Shown: positions 40,316-52,353, counted from the first letter of the stretch. The stretch is DNA of 64,000 nt from Pycnopodia helianthoides (GCA_032158295.1 CM063251.1:15885757-15949756), one strand, 5' to 3'. The notes: generated by a model not told the origin, from the sequence alone. Numbers and translations are program-made.

Positions 40316-43300
40316 TTAATCGTAGACAATCTTCCAGACTGAGGGCTGCTCGCAGTCCTCCGGCTCGCTGTCACCGCAGAAACGATTGTAGGTCATCTTC
40401 GTGTCAAACCCAAGAATCTGTCTCTCCTCGTGGATGCGGAATGAGAAGGTGGACACGCCTGTTCCCATGAAATACCTGTGGATGTACATTTTGTTTATTA
40501 TAAAGCATGACATTTAAAGGCACTGGACACTATTGGTAATTACTCAAAATAATTGTTAGCATAAAAAACTTACTTGGTAACGAGCAATAGAGAGCTGTTG
40601 ATAGTATAAAACATTGTGAGAAACGGCTCCCTCTGAAGTAACATAGTTTTTGAGAAAGAAGTAATTTATTTGAATCGATTTTGAGACCTCACGCGTGAGG
40701 TCTCAAAATCAAGCAATCAAGCATCTGAAAGCACACAACTTCGTGTGACAAGGGTGTTTTTTCTTCCATTATTATCTTGCAACTTCGACGACCAATTGAG
40801 TTCAAATTTTCACAGGTTTGTTATTTTGTGCATATGTTGAGATACACCAAGTGAGAAGACTGGTCTTTGACAATTACCAAAGGTGTCCAGTGTCTTTAAA
40901 GGCAGGATATACTTTTGGTAATTGTCAAAGACCAGTATCCTCACTTGGTGTATCCCAACATGTGCATAAAATAACAGACCTGTGAAAATTTGGGCTCAAT
41001 TGGTCATCAAAGTTGCAAGAAAATAATGAGATAAAAAACACCCTTGTTGCATAGAATTGTGTGCTTTCAGACGCCTGAAACAGATTCAAATATTTTAGTG
41101 AGAAATTACCTTTTTTCTCAAAAACTACATCCCTTCAGAGGGAGTGGTTTCTCACAATGTTTTATACTATCAGCAGCTCTCGTGTACTTTTTACCAAGTA
41201 AGTATAACATATAAATATACTCAAATCAAAAAAGAACTCAAAATTAATGGCTTCGGATACCATTTTTACTGGTAAATACCCAATTTTACATTTTGGTTGA
41301 AAACCTTTGAAAGAAAATTGCAAAGGTAATTTAAAAGTTTGGAAAAATATGTGTAGTAGGAAGCAGAAAGAATTCTGCCAGCGGTGGTTGGGGAATCCCG
41401 AGTGCCGTGCGGGTTTTCCGGCACCGACCACTGTGGGCAGAACCCTGTTTACTGTGGGCAAAATTTGCTGAGCTCCTTCAAGAATGAAGTTCACGGCCAG
41501 CTAGACGGCTTCACAACTGACCTTGCATGAGCGCATATCCATTGATCTATAATGGCTACTCCTCCGTCTTTAAAATTCTCCAGAATGCCTTTTGGAGGAA
41601 CGTAATTGTAGACTTTGTAGTCTTGTAACAGCTTCTTCAATTCTTTGATTTCTGTGGGTAGGACAGTTTGATCAAAATTATTTTAAAACGCTATATAGCA
41701 AGTTTATGGGGTAAGGTAATAGTGCCCTCTTGTGCTCAGAATTGTTTCCTGTTCATAACTGTGACGGAATTCCACTGTAAGCCACGCCCTCTCAAGTCCA
41801 GGAGTTGCATTGATCTAGTTTTTCTTGGATGATTTATGCAAGAAAAGTTCAACACTTGGCCTTGGCTTTTACAAAACGCTCTTCAAAAACTTGAGGTCTT
41901 CTCAGAATTATAAGTTTCTGTCATAAGAAATGCCTTTGACTAATGACAAAATAGTGATTTTTTGGTAATTACAAAACTAGCGAAAAACATTGGCTGTGAC
42001 GCAACAACTTACAAACAGGATATTAACAACTCACATGTTCGAATGACAATGAGGTCATTCAAGTGATGATTTGCCAACTAAATTGTTTTTATAAATGGGT
42101 ATGATTTATAATTTTGCAGGGTGGGCAAACATTCTAGAGAGTGAGGTTTGCGGTAACACCATCCAAGAACCTTTCTGATGAGTCGTAGTGGTTCTGAAAA
42201 GTGCTTTGATTCCAATGCTTTCTTGTTTTAAATGGGTTTTGGGGCTGGGTGTTTTAAAAAAAACACACATAAACATCAAACTATTTACTTCAAGAGGTCT
42301 GTGCCAATGACAGCATAGCAATGTCACCGTGGTCCAGTGGTTAGACGGCAGGACTCGCAATCACAGGGTTGTGGGTTCGACTCCTACCAAGCTAACCGCT
42401 GATTTCACAATGACTAGAGTAAGTATTGTCGTCTAGTTTACTGAATCACAACTTCTTGATTGGTGCAATTCACAATCGTAGACGTTAATTGAGTGTTTGT
42501 GTGAGAGAGATTGGCTGTTGCCAGCTTGGTGTTTACTTACTTGGTAACGAGCAATGGAGAGCTGTTGATAGTATAAAACATTGCGAGAAACGGCTCCCTC
42601 TGAAGTAACGTAGTTTTTGAGAAAGAAGTAATTTCTCAAATTGATTTTGAGACCTCATGCGTGAGGTCTCGGAATCAAGCATCTGAAAGCACACAACTTC
42701 GTGTGACAAGGGTGTTTTTTCTTCCATTACTATCTCGCAACTTCGACGACCAATTGAGTTCAAATTTTCACAGGTTTGTTATTTTGTGCATGTGTTGAGA
42801 TACACCAAGTGAGAATACTGGTCTTTGACAATTACCAAAGGTGTCCAGTGTCTTTAAACAACAACCCTATTTAAAAAGTCAATCTACTGAATTTTGTATT
42901 TATCATGTTGGGTGATTTATTCACGAGCAGTTGGTCTTGCTCTTTTTTTTCTTGAGCCTTGCTGTTTTTTCTCATCCGACAAAAAATTTCAAACCATCGT
43001 CAACTTACCATGTTTAGGAGCATCAGTTGCTATGAAGACCTTCTTCAGATCGTACTTAATTAAGGCCACCTTAATCTGTTCAGCTGCTCTTGGTAGCGTC
43101 GGCACTTCTTTTCTGTTACTACGAGCGAAATCTTCTCGTCGTAGGTGGACTGCAAGGTAGGGCCCTCCAAGTGCAGAGCCTGGTTTCGGCTGTCAATACA
43201 GTAAGGGTGAAGGAGAGGGGTTGGGGTGGGGTGAGGGAATGGTTTTTTTAGGAGGACATAGACAATCAACTATTAAAGTAAAGTTCATCGTTGGTTTTGG

Positions 43301-46300
43301 GAAGCGTAGATTCATTCCAAACCTGTAGTGTTTTCAGAGGCATTGAATGAACCAAAATGTATGAAGTGGAACCACGATGGGTGTGATTCAAATGCGAATG
43401 TGAAGAGCCTTATGGTCTTATTACAGTCGTTCCCAACCCTCACACACTCGCTCTGAACTCTGACACCTATTTGTCTACCCTCACACCCATCCCATACCCA
43501 TCCCAGTAACCCCCCCCCCACACCTAAAACTCCCTACTCACTTTTTCACTTGACCATTATTTCATGTTAGAACAGAGAGCCATTTCAACAGCTTTATTCC
43601 ACAAACTGCATCTCTTTGGAACTCCTTGCCACGGCATGTTTCCCTCCATCCTAAAATCCCAGACTGTTATAAGAGGAATATCAATTTCAGCTCCCCCAAG
43701 TTGTTTTCATCAGGGGCTTCTTGTAGCCCCTTACCAAGAGTGGCATTTAGCCTTGTTTGGTGCAAACATGCAACAATATAAAAATAAGTTCAAAAACACT
43801 GCACTAGCCAGCTGCACCATTTGTTGAGAACTTGGAGTGGAAGAGCGCTGATCAGTAGTGGTGCCAAGTTTGTAAAAATAAAGTTTCCATATATCAAATA
43901 TCGTTGAATTAAAAAAAAAAATCATGTATTACTAAAAAAACACAGTAATTTTATCCTTAAGATAAGCTTTGGATTAAAATCCTTTCTTCTAATTTTGTTT
44001 TTGCTTTTTTGTCTTAAGAAAATAATTTATCTGCATTCTGCTTCACCTTCATATCCCTCCAGTCTTCTGTCATTTCAGTTTTGTCCTTCTCGTCCGTAGA
44101 TTCAAGATTAGTTGCTCTGAAATCGTCCCCGATGTCTCGTAAATGCTTTGCAAATCTCATACTTCTCCTTGCCTACAAAAGACAAATATTTAACAAAAAC
44201 TAATCATTAAAAAATACAAACATAAACAGATCATATAAAAGAAAATAATCACTTCGTTCAAAGAATATCGAGTTTTGAAATAATGTGTTGATTGTGAAGT
44301 CTTTTTTAAGTTTGAAAAATAAATAATTTTTCCATTCCTGATTCCTGCGATCAGTGTAAACTTAGAACCTTGGAAATTCTGATGAGCTCATTACTGGTTA
44401 GGCTTGTTCTGGAGAGGGTAAAATGTGAAAGAGGAATGCGATAGCACCATTAACGTCATGGCCATGCTTCAAAAAAAGAATTTCAAGACAGGGTTGATTA
44501 AGACATGGATCCAAGCTAGAACCCAGGCTCAAATTGTATGACTGATATGACGAAATACAAAAACATTAAAAAAAAAAACACCCTTTTCCGTACTATTTTA
44601 CCAACATTTGTTCCAGAACTTTTTGAAGTATGGCCACTTACGTTCCAGTAATCCACCCGTCCATAGTAATCATGGAGCATTTCCTCAGCCCGGTCAATGA
44701 ACACAGACCTAAAGGAGTGTACAATGTTTAACAACGTAATCAACAACAAAGTCCAACATTCTGAGAGTACATTCCTGGATGGAACTTGTTTAGATACCCA
44801 TACTAATAGTCTGAATCGAAATCTCATCCCCTTGTCACTCAATTTAACAACTATTTTGCTAGATGTGATCTTAACCACTTCCCGCCGGTTGCATGTACAT
44901 CCGCCAAATTTGTCTGAACTGGCTAATGGCTGGAGATATATAACCAATATTTACCACATGATATCATATTACAGGCTGGCACAGTTATCTAGATCATTCA
45001 AAACCACAGTGGATGATATTAAATGGTCAGACAGTAGGAGGGTTGACTGTGTACTGTGTATATTGTACTGTGTATATTGCACATATTGCAGGCTGGCATA
45101 GTGCATCTATCATTCTAACCCACAGTGGATGATATTGAATGGTCAGACAGTAGGAGGGTTGACTGTGTACTGTGTATATTGTACTGTGTATATTGCACAT
45201 ATTGCAGGCTGGCATAGTGCATCTATCATTCTAACCCACAGTGGATGATATTGCAGGCCTGTATGCTTCGTTCTAGAAAGGGAAAGGTCACCAAGGCATT
45301 CTCTCCTCGGTAAAGGGCACCCTATGAGGAAATTGTAAATTTCTATTGGAGCATTTCAAGGGCACCAAGGCAATGACCAGGGGGGCATCGAGGCAATCGC
45401 CTCCGTTGCCTTCGTGAAGTATCAGGCCTGATATTGACAGGTCAGACAGTAGGAGGGTTAATCTAATGCAGAGTTTAACAGCGTTATCATGGGAGAGAGA
45501 GCATCGCTACCAACAAATTCCATCCAAGAATGTACAGTGTGTGGTACTTACGGACCAATAAGAGGCATCCCCAAAGTGGTCATGCAGCAACTTCTCTCCC
45601 TTATCTACAAAGACTGACCTAGTTCCATTGAGACATAAATTCAACACTTTTAAAACAGAGTAGTCTGGAACAATATCCTCCAGCCAACATTGGTAAGGCA
45701 AAATAATTTAAAAAAAAACATGTTTAGCATCCTGCCTTTTGAAAAAAAAGGAGGTGGGCTTTTTTTTTTAAATGGTCGCCTGACACATTTTTTATAACAA
45801 CAACTGGGCTATTTTTCAAGATTGGTGCCAGCTTTTTGTGTTTTTCGGTGTGCTAAAGTCAAAAATAACGATGTTATGTATTTCAGAATTGATTTTTTTC
45901 GTCAGAGATCGTAAAATTTGATCCTTAAAAAAAAGAAAAAAGGAGGAGGCCTTTAAAAAGGAAGCGGTCGGGGACGCTAAACATGTTGTTTATTTGGCCT
46001 AATAGTCAAAGACCAGTGTCCACACTTTGTGTGACTGAACTAAATAACAATAACAACCCTGTGAATTAGTCATCGGAGTCACTAGAAACTAGTGAAAACC
46101 CCCAGCACTGTTTTCAAACATCAGATTTCGGACTGGCGCGATCACAAAGAATTGTTTTCCTCATTTCTCAAAAACTTTAATAGCATTTTTCAGGCAAAAC
46201 TTTTTCAAGGGGAGTTTTCCACCATGACCATCTTTATGACCATCTTATCCATGTATATTATGTGTAAATCTGTGCACATTTATATTTTCAACTTTGTCAA

Positions 46301-48968
46301 TCTTATGCATGACCTTTAAAGAAATTATACTTGATTGTGTTTTGGAAGCGTGCAATATAGACTTCAAGAGAGGAAGATGATCAGAACATAGTGATGATCA
46401 GAACTTTGATGAATGGTCTGGCTCTTCAGAGCAATATCAACTCTTACAAGATGGTGCCACCAAGCACACCTATTAGCTTGGACAGTACAATCTCTCTGGA
46501 GTTGATTCATACAACTTTCTGGTATTTGATGATAACTTTGCAGAATTGTTACCACACATATTGAAAACCCTGTATTGAGCAGAAAATGCCTGAAGACTAG
46601 AGTGATTAATTCCCCACTTCGTGGCACAAGAAAAAAAACAAAAAACCTCTGCATATCCACACTTTGAAAGTTAAGAAATTTTAAAAGTAATGGACACCAC
46701 CTTTTTCACCCATCTGTATTTTTTTCTTCAGCTCATCCTTGAACTGGTTTAATACTAATCAAGATTTGAAAAATATGACACCGGGGTCAATTTCACAAAG
46801 CACCAAGATTCATCTTAAGATGAGATGTCAGTAATACCGTAGTCATTCCTGTTGTGACATCACACGCTGCTTAGCAAATAAAACCGATTTGCACTTAAAG
46901 GTATTGTACACTTTTGGTAACAGCTCAAAATCAGTGTCCACATTTTGTCTGATTCAACATTTGCATGATCAAACAAACCTGTGAAAGTTTGAGCTCAATT
47001 GGTCATCGAGGTCACGAGAAAATAGTGAAAAGAGACCTTATGTGTTTTCTTTTTTTTCAAATATCAAGTTTTTACTCATTTCTCAGAAACAATTAGCATT
47101 TTAGGCAGAAATATTTTAAGGCCCCCTTTCTACCTTTACCTACTTTAAATCATGTAAGTTATGTGTGAATCTGTGAACATTTGTGTTTTTCGATCTTACC
47201 AATAGTGTACAGGGCCTTTAAGATCAATCTTAGTTCTTTGTGAATTCGAGCAATGGGCTTTTCACAAAGAGCTAAGACTGTGCATCAATCTCACTTGCTA
47301 AACAAAGTGTGATGTCACAATACAAATCACTGTAATAGTAGTACTGACAACTCATCTTAAAGATGAATCTTAGTGCCATGTGAAAGCATGCCCTGAAATT
47401 GTAAGGAACTTAAGAAAACAATTTGGATTTCTTACTGACCTGCTGGTAGTCTCATTGTGCAATAGAATCGGCGCCATTATACCTGCCATCCCCTGCACTG
47501 ACAAACATTTAAAAGCCCTGGCGTACACGTCCGAGTACCCCCAAAACCAGCCCCGGTAGCGACCCTCTCCATCCGGCCGGTACGCGGGCGGGTCAATGCA
47601 CTCCCGCTCGTCTATCTTCTCCTCCCACTTGCCGTTGGTCCAACCCTCCTTGTATCCCTGGAGGTAAAGAATCTGGTCTATGACTGCCTGACCAGATTCT
47701 GACAGATTGGTGAAAAAAACAAATACGAAAAGAATGTTTTGAATTTTGCAAAGCATGCCTTTAACTATTAACAATACTATCAGCAGCAGGGAATAATGTG
47801 TTCCTGATGAATAGGGCAGCGCTCTCCCTTAAAAGTGGTCTGCTGGTCAAATGCTTGTTAAAACACCCAAGGACCAGTCAGAATTCACTCCAAGTGGTCC
47901 GGCTAGCTAGTTCAGTGTTGAAAAGCATCTCTATTTCATATGACATTTGGACAAGTAAAAAAGCTTATGGACTAGTGAAATGACAGGCTAACTGGTCCTG
48001 CTGGCCAGTCACTAAAAAAGTTAAGGGCAAACCCTGTAGGAACTAAGCTCAGGGTGACTTCTTCTTCAGGATGATGTGTGTTAAAGATAGGACATGTAAT
48101 AATGTACTGTTATGATACCTTTTACAAACTCATCAAACTCGATCACTGGGATGAAGCGATTCAAGCTCTCCACATGGAAGAATGTTGACCAGGGAATTCT
48201 GATCTGCTCCAGGGAGCGAGTCTTCCAATGGTACAGGCCTCCCCAAGGGGGTAGTACGAGCACCCAGTCTTCATCCTTCCTGAGCCTCCGCAGCAGGTTT
48301 GCTATTCGCATGTAGACGTCTCGTCTCAGGTTGAAACCCTCACCGTGATTGACATCGTACAGAAGAAACCTTTGGTTTGAACGAGACACGGTTGCAAAGA
48401 TGATAGATCATTTTAATTCATGTGCATTGCAACAACAATGTGTTTAATCTGTTGATAGGGCAAAATTGTGCGCACTGTGCAGTTTGTGCAAATCCGTAGA
48501 ATGCGCTCTGTTCCAGATCCCATAATGCACCAGAGACGCACAGTGTCCTGTTTGACCCCATTCAGCAGAGAGATCATGAATGTTCCGTTGCTTGATTTTG
48601 GTCCTAAAAAACATCAATTTGGAGCACAGAAAATGATCAAGAGTACAACCGTATTTAAATTCCTAATATAACCATGGAGGTAGAGTACTACCTCCATGAT
48701 ATAACTTATCTCATCTTTGACATGTCAGATTGAGAAGCCAAACAGTGACACTGTCACTGTGAGTGTGACAGTCTTGACCAATTTTAAAACAGTAAATTAC
48801 CAACCTTCTTAGCTTTGCCGCTCCAAATTTTACACTTTGTTGATTTCCTGAATGATATGCCAAATTATCTGACGGGTCGATATCTGCATTAAAAGCTTCT
48901 ATTCTAACCGACATGTACAAAAGTAGAAGGACGAAGGAAAAGATTATTCTCTGCATGGGCGCCGCCAT
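40316..48968 (-). CDS. POFUT2: POFUT2, GDP-fucose protein O-fucosyltransferase 2 (complete, eight exons plus one alternative)
   Basis: Minus-strand exons: 48805-48968 (ATG 48968), 48119-48369, 47440-47698, 44642-44708 or 45552-45618, 44047-44172, 43009-43189, 41522-41651, 40316-40475 (TAA 40316-40318). Phases agree at every junction and give 445 aa; human is 429. The enzyme transfers fucose from GDP-fucose to Ser/Thr of thrombospondin type 1 repeats in the ER. Residues 1-25 form a signal peptide (hydrophobic [10 protein letters not shown], cut after RIEA). [18 protein letters not shown] holds the glutamate proposed as catalytic base in human POFUT2 (E54). [20 protein letters not shown], the GDP-binding [41 protein letters not shown] and [11 protein letters not shown] follow, with the C-terminus [12 protein letters not shown]. 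The gene carries two MITEs of the TTAA superfamily in its last introns. The alternative exon is described separately. Confidence 0.96.
40514..40899 (-). repeat. TTAA-MITE subfamily B, copy B3
   Basis: Left TTAAAGGCACTGGACACTAT, right ACCAAAGGTGTCCAGTGTCT then TTAA. A 34-bp perfect palindrome (GATTTTGAGACCTCACG and inverse) lies at 40677-40710. The right TTTAAA is shared with the next element. It lies in the last intron of POFUT2. Confidence 0.9.
40896..41203 (+). repeat. TTAA-MITE subfamily D, copy D2 (right end lost)
   Basis: Begins TTAAAGGCAGGATATACTTT, using the TTTAAA that ends B3. The core is TGAAAATTTGGGCTCAATTG then GTCATCAAAGTTGCAAGAAA. It fades out near TTTTTACCAAGTAAG without a right TIR. 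Confidence 0.8.
42325..42396 (+). repeat. tRNA-like sequence in a POFUT2 intron
   Basis: CACCGTGGTCCAGTGGTTAG then ACGGCAGGACTCGCAATC and GTTGTGGGTTCGACTCCTAC. The A and B boxes are recognisable, with a good T-arm, but the acceptor ends do not pair. Probably the head of a SINE rather than a working tRNA gene. Confidence 0.55.
42536..42857 (-). repeat. TTAA-MITE subfamily B, copy B4 (left end lost)
   Basis: Starts inside the element at CTTACTTGGTAACGAGCAAT. Right end ACCAAAGGTGTCCAGTGTCT then TTAA. The internal palindrome arms are present at about 42646-42680. Confidence 0.85.
44642..44708 (-). CDS. POFUT2: POFUT2 alternative exon A
   Basis: 67 nt, entering in phase 2 and leaving in phase 0. 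It encodes [16 protein letters not shown] then RVDYWN after the split arginine. The acceptor is CTCCTTTAG and the donor GTAAGTGG. It is the copy nearer to the downstream exon and slightly closer to the human segment (SVMLDRAENLLHDHYG). Confidence 0.88.
44972..45240. repeat. Tandem array of about 117-bp units between the two POFUT2 alternative exons
   Basis: CAGGCTGGCA recurs at 44972, 45089 and 45205. The unit includes CCACAGTGGATGATATT, GGTCAGACAGTAGGAGGGTT and GTGTATATTGTACTGTGTAT. The last two units are nearly identical. A single dispersed relative lies on the minus strand at about 59800-59900. Confidence 0.85.
45552..45618 (-). CDS. POFUT2: POFUT2 alternative exon B
   Basis: 67 nt, same entry and exit phase as exon A. 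It encodes [16 protein letters not shown] then DASYWS. The acceptor is GGAACTAG and the donor GTAAGTAC. The frame is intact, with 11 of 22 residues identical to exon A and all family-conserved positions (D, E, LHD, G, YW) kept. An exon that had lost function would not be expected to retain both splice sites and frame. Confidence 0.85.
46005..46319 (+). repeat. TTAA-MITE subfamily C, diverged copy C4
   Basis: CAAAGACCAGTGTCCACACT then TTGTGTGACTGAAC at the left. Tail TTTCTCAAAAAC, GGCAAAACTTTTTCAAGGGG and the end GACCTTTAA. The left TIR is missing. It lies in a POFUT2 intron. Confidence 0.7.
46895..47221 (+). repeat. TTAA-MITE subfamily C, copy C2, nested in another repeat
   Basis: TTAAAGGTATTGTACACTTT on the left, ACCAATAGTGTACAGGGCCT then TTAA on the right. 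It interrupts a TGTGATGTCACAATACAAAT-family repeat (left part about 46787-46894, right part about 47222-47395). Confidence 0.88.
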
Positions 48969-48972
48969 TTTT
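48958..48972 (-). promoter_or_regulatory. POFUT2: YY1-type motif at the POFUT2 start codon
   Basis: AAAAATGGCGGCGCC on the minus strand matches the AANATGGCGGC form known for YY1 and overlaps the ATG. There is no TATA box nearby. The upstream 49000-49090 stretch is CpG-rich. Confidence 0.45.
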
Positions 48973-49611
48973 AAAATAGCGCCACCAGTCGGTATTATTT
49001 TTAAGAGTGGCGAGGGGCGCGCTTTCAAACGCGAAATACGCACGTCTGGGAGAGAAATGGAAGGGAAGACCAGTGCGCGTTCGTCGTACACATTGCATTG
49101 TGCGTTTAGATGCCTCAAACGCTTACTGTTTTACAAACCAAAATATACGTCGGCCTAATGTTATCAAATAATATTTTAATGAACTGCCATTCCACCCACA
49201 AAGTTGAAACCGTATCTGACCCATGTGCAAACAAGATTGCCAGAGTGAATTCCTAGAAACATCACACGGAAGGACGTACAGCCATCTTTAGCAACGGTTC
49301 ATTATTTTTAGGTGTGAGCTCAATTGTTTTGTTTTTTTAGAGGTAAGGTAGGCTACTTTCAGTTTTATTAGACGTTTTATTAGACGTATTTTATGACGTT
49401 TCAGTAATTCAGGGGAAACTGGTATATCATGTTTTTTTTAATTTTTTTATACATTTATTTTATCTTATCGTTTATTATTTTATTTTTCATATTTTTATAT
49501 AACAAAATATCTAATTCAACTTCAAGTTCAAGGCCAAACTTTTCAGACAGAAACACCCACTCACTTTTACCGTAGCCCTGGTAGGACGTCAGTATCCGTT
49601 GCACTAACTTG

Positions 49612-49853
49612 TGGCCCAATTTCATAGAGCTGCTAAGCACAACAATTTGCTTAGCATTAAATTTCTTCCTTGATAAAAACAGGGTTACCAACCAAATTTC
49701 CATGTGTTGCATATTGCTTGTTACTGGTATTCAACTGTTGTTTGCTTATCCAGAAAATCACGTGGAAGTTTGGTTGGTAATCCTGTTTTTATCAATGAAG
49801 AAATTTCATCCTAAGCAAATTGTTGTGCTTAGCAGCTCTATGAAATTGGGCCC
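49612..49853. repeat. Foldback MITE, GGGCCCAATTTCAT family
   Basis: GGCCCAATTTCATAGAGCTG on the left is answered by CAGCTCTATGAAATTGGGCC on the right, with arms extended by CTAAGCACAACAATTTGCTT. One of the longest and best-preserved stem structures in the window. Confidence 0.85.
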
Positions 49854-49854
49854 T

Positions 49855-52039
49855 GCCCTGGGCTAGGTGGTACCGTACTGTAATGTATTGTAGCCCTGGC
49901 GGCCTATCACTTTCGTATTATACACCTGTGTACGGCACAGAGGAAGGGTCCTCAGGGCTAGGTGGTACCGGTGCATTATAAGCTTAGCGTGTTTTAGGCG
50001 GCCATGACTCGATTTCACAAAGACTAAAGAGCTAAGATTGAACTCCCAGAGTCAATTTTAACTACTAAAGTAAAGTACGATGTTACAATACAAATCCCTG
50101 CTACGGTAATATTAACAACTCATATTAGGCACAAAAAACCGAAAAAAAACCAAAACATGTTCAGGTCCTGCCTTTTTGTAAAAGGAAGGAGGAGGGCCTT
50201 TTTTCTTCTTTTCTTTTCTTCTTTTTCAAAAAATGGCCGCCCGACACATTTTTCAAGACAACCGGCCAGGCTACTTTTTCAAGATGATTGCCAGGTTTTT
50301 TCGGTGTGCTAAAGTCAAATTTATTTTAAAATGTATTGTTTTCGTCAGAGATCGTTAAAATGTATCCTTAAAAAAAAGGGGGGGGGGGGCCTCTTAAAAA
50401 GAAAAAGGGCCTTTAGACTTCAGATGAATCTTAGTGCTTTGTGAAATCGAGCTCACGGGCTGCCGCTAGCTCAGCGTGAGTCTATGAACGTTCATCGTAT
50501 GTTGTATAATGCAACAGTTGTGGTCTCTTAATTTTGATTATACACAGTGAAAATGATATAGTTCCCAAAAGGTTAAACTTCGGTTATATTTTTTTGTATT
50601 CAGTTGAAAAGGAAACTGAGCAAGATTGTCACCAAAACGAGGCTGGGATGATGGGAGACAAAATACTAATAATCTGTTGGGTGTTTTTTTTCTCTCTCGC
50701 CTGAGTCGGAGAGATTTATGACAGTACAATGAAATCGGCGGACAGTTTGCGTTTCAGTTCAACTTGAAGTCCGGAAGGAAATGTTAAGTTTCCCGGGAAA
50801 AGGAAACCACATCCGAGCGCTGCCGACTTGGAATTACCAGGGGCCAATTTCTTAGGAACTGTTTTTTCCAAAGACAATTTTGGCAATGGCACATAATAAC
50901 CGTGCAAGTGCTCATACATTGAGGAGTAACCTGAGCAAAGTTCCATTAAAAGGGGCTAACCAGAATCTAAAATGTCAACTTCTTCCAAAAAAACGAACAC
51001 TTAACATAGTTTGAGGGATTGTTTTTCGCCATAAATAGACGCTATTTTTTTCTGCGCTTTCCCATCCAGTTTTGTTCGAGGGGGCAGTCTATTTTGAACA
51101 TTCGTTGCCGTCTGCGGGGCGGCACCCATGCCCTTTAAAAACTTTCTAGCGCGGGCGGCGCTTGCAGAATGCTCTATATGAATAAGTGCCTTTTCATGCG
51201 GGGTACCATTTTGAGCGTGCACCTATGTGGATCGGCCACAGGACTAATTAGAATATCAAATTATGTTGATATTTCAAAGTCACACTTCCATGTGGGGGGG
51301 GGGGGTTATAGGTGAGCAAGGCATTCTGGGGGAAATGGTGCTGCGAGATCGTACACCGCTGGGCACGAGGTTGCCACTCAGTTCCCACCATTGATATCCA
51401 TTATGCTATACTAATCTTCTTTGACCTTATGACATGTCTGAGTGTGTGTAGTTTAGGGATATACCGTGTAAAAATGATGATTCATTTGAAGTGGATTGCG
51501 TCAAAACGCCTTCATTTTCACACGCGCGTTCAAAGCAAAGGCCTACCTCCCGTTTTTACAAAAATAAAATGTGACATCAGCGAAAAGGGTCTATGCACGA
51601 CACCAACCGTTACAAGTACCACATGGAGTGCTTTCATTCATTCATTTACGGATGTGGTGAAATGTTTTTCTAAACTTTCGGGGGAATTCCCTCTAAAATT
51701 CACAGCGTTCCCCTGCCTCACGAAAACCGAGTAAAACACGCAAAACGGCAAAAATTACACACAACTTAAATTCAATTCAATTGGGCCCAATTCTCATGAT
51801 GAAAATGTAAACTTTACATTGCGCCAACACTACTCGGCTCAATTTCATGGCTCTGCTAACCGCAGAATTCTGTGCCTAAGGCCCATGAGAATCACGCACT
51901 TTGTGCCGGAAGCGAAGAAGATCCGTGGCAGGCAGTGCCGTGAAATCTGGCCCTTTTTTGTATGGGGCTGACACAGTGGCGTGACGCATACACGTTTGTG
52001 CGTCTGCCTATAGTGCACAACTCTATGGCGTTTGCCAAC
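49855..52039. other. Intergenic DNA between POFUT2 and the small gene
   Basis: Contains a relative of the sequence at 54160-54245 (CACTTTCGTATTATACACCT, AGAGGAAGGGTCCT), a TGATGTTACAATACAAATCC repeat from about 50009, and a degenerate GGGCCCAATTCTCATG block at 51784. No convincing exon. Confidence 0.45.
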
Positions 52040-52250
52040 CAATAGATCATTTGCATTGGCCGCTATCTTTGATGATAAACGATGAAAACGTTTTGCCAAC
52101 CAATAGACTCCTTGCATTGGCTGCCATCTTTGATAAAAAAAACAAAAAAACGTTTACTTGCGTGTACGCGTTGCGCACGACTCTCGGCCAATGATAGCTC
52201 TCCACGCGTGCGCGTTTCATCGAAGATGGCGGCCAATGCAATGGGGTCTA
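52040..52250. repeat. Foldback element carrying CCAAT and YY1-like motifs
   Basis: The left side has CATTGGCCGCTATCTTTGAT and a second CATTGGCTGCCATCTTTGAT. The right side has the inverse ATCGAAGATGGCGGCCAATG. A relative with clean ends is at 60463-60611. It lies about 100 bp upstream of the ATG of the small gene at 52354. Confidence 0.65.
52223..52233 (+). promoter_or_regulatory. YY1 consensus upstream of the small gene
   Basis: AAGATGGCGGC, an exact YY1-type motif, followed at once by CCAAT. Both lie in the right arm of the foldback element. Confidence 0.4.
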
Positions 52251-52353
52251 TAGTGTCTGCATGCATGATGAGTAGCATAATATTTTATTGGGAAGGCTTA
52301 ATTAATCGCTCTCTGTTGATCCGATTCATTTTCCAAAGTCGGCTTGAACGGAT

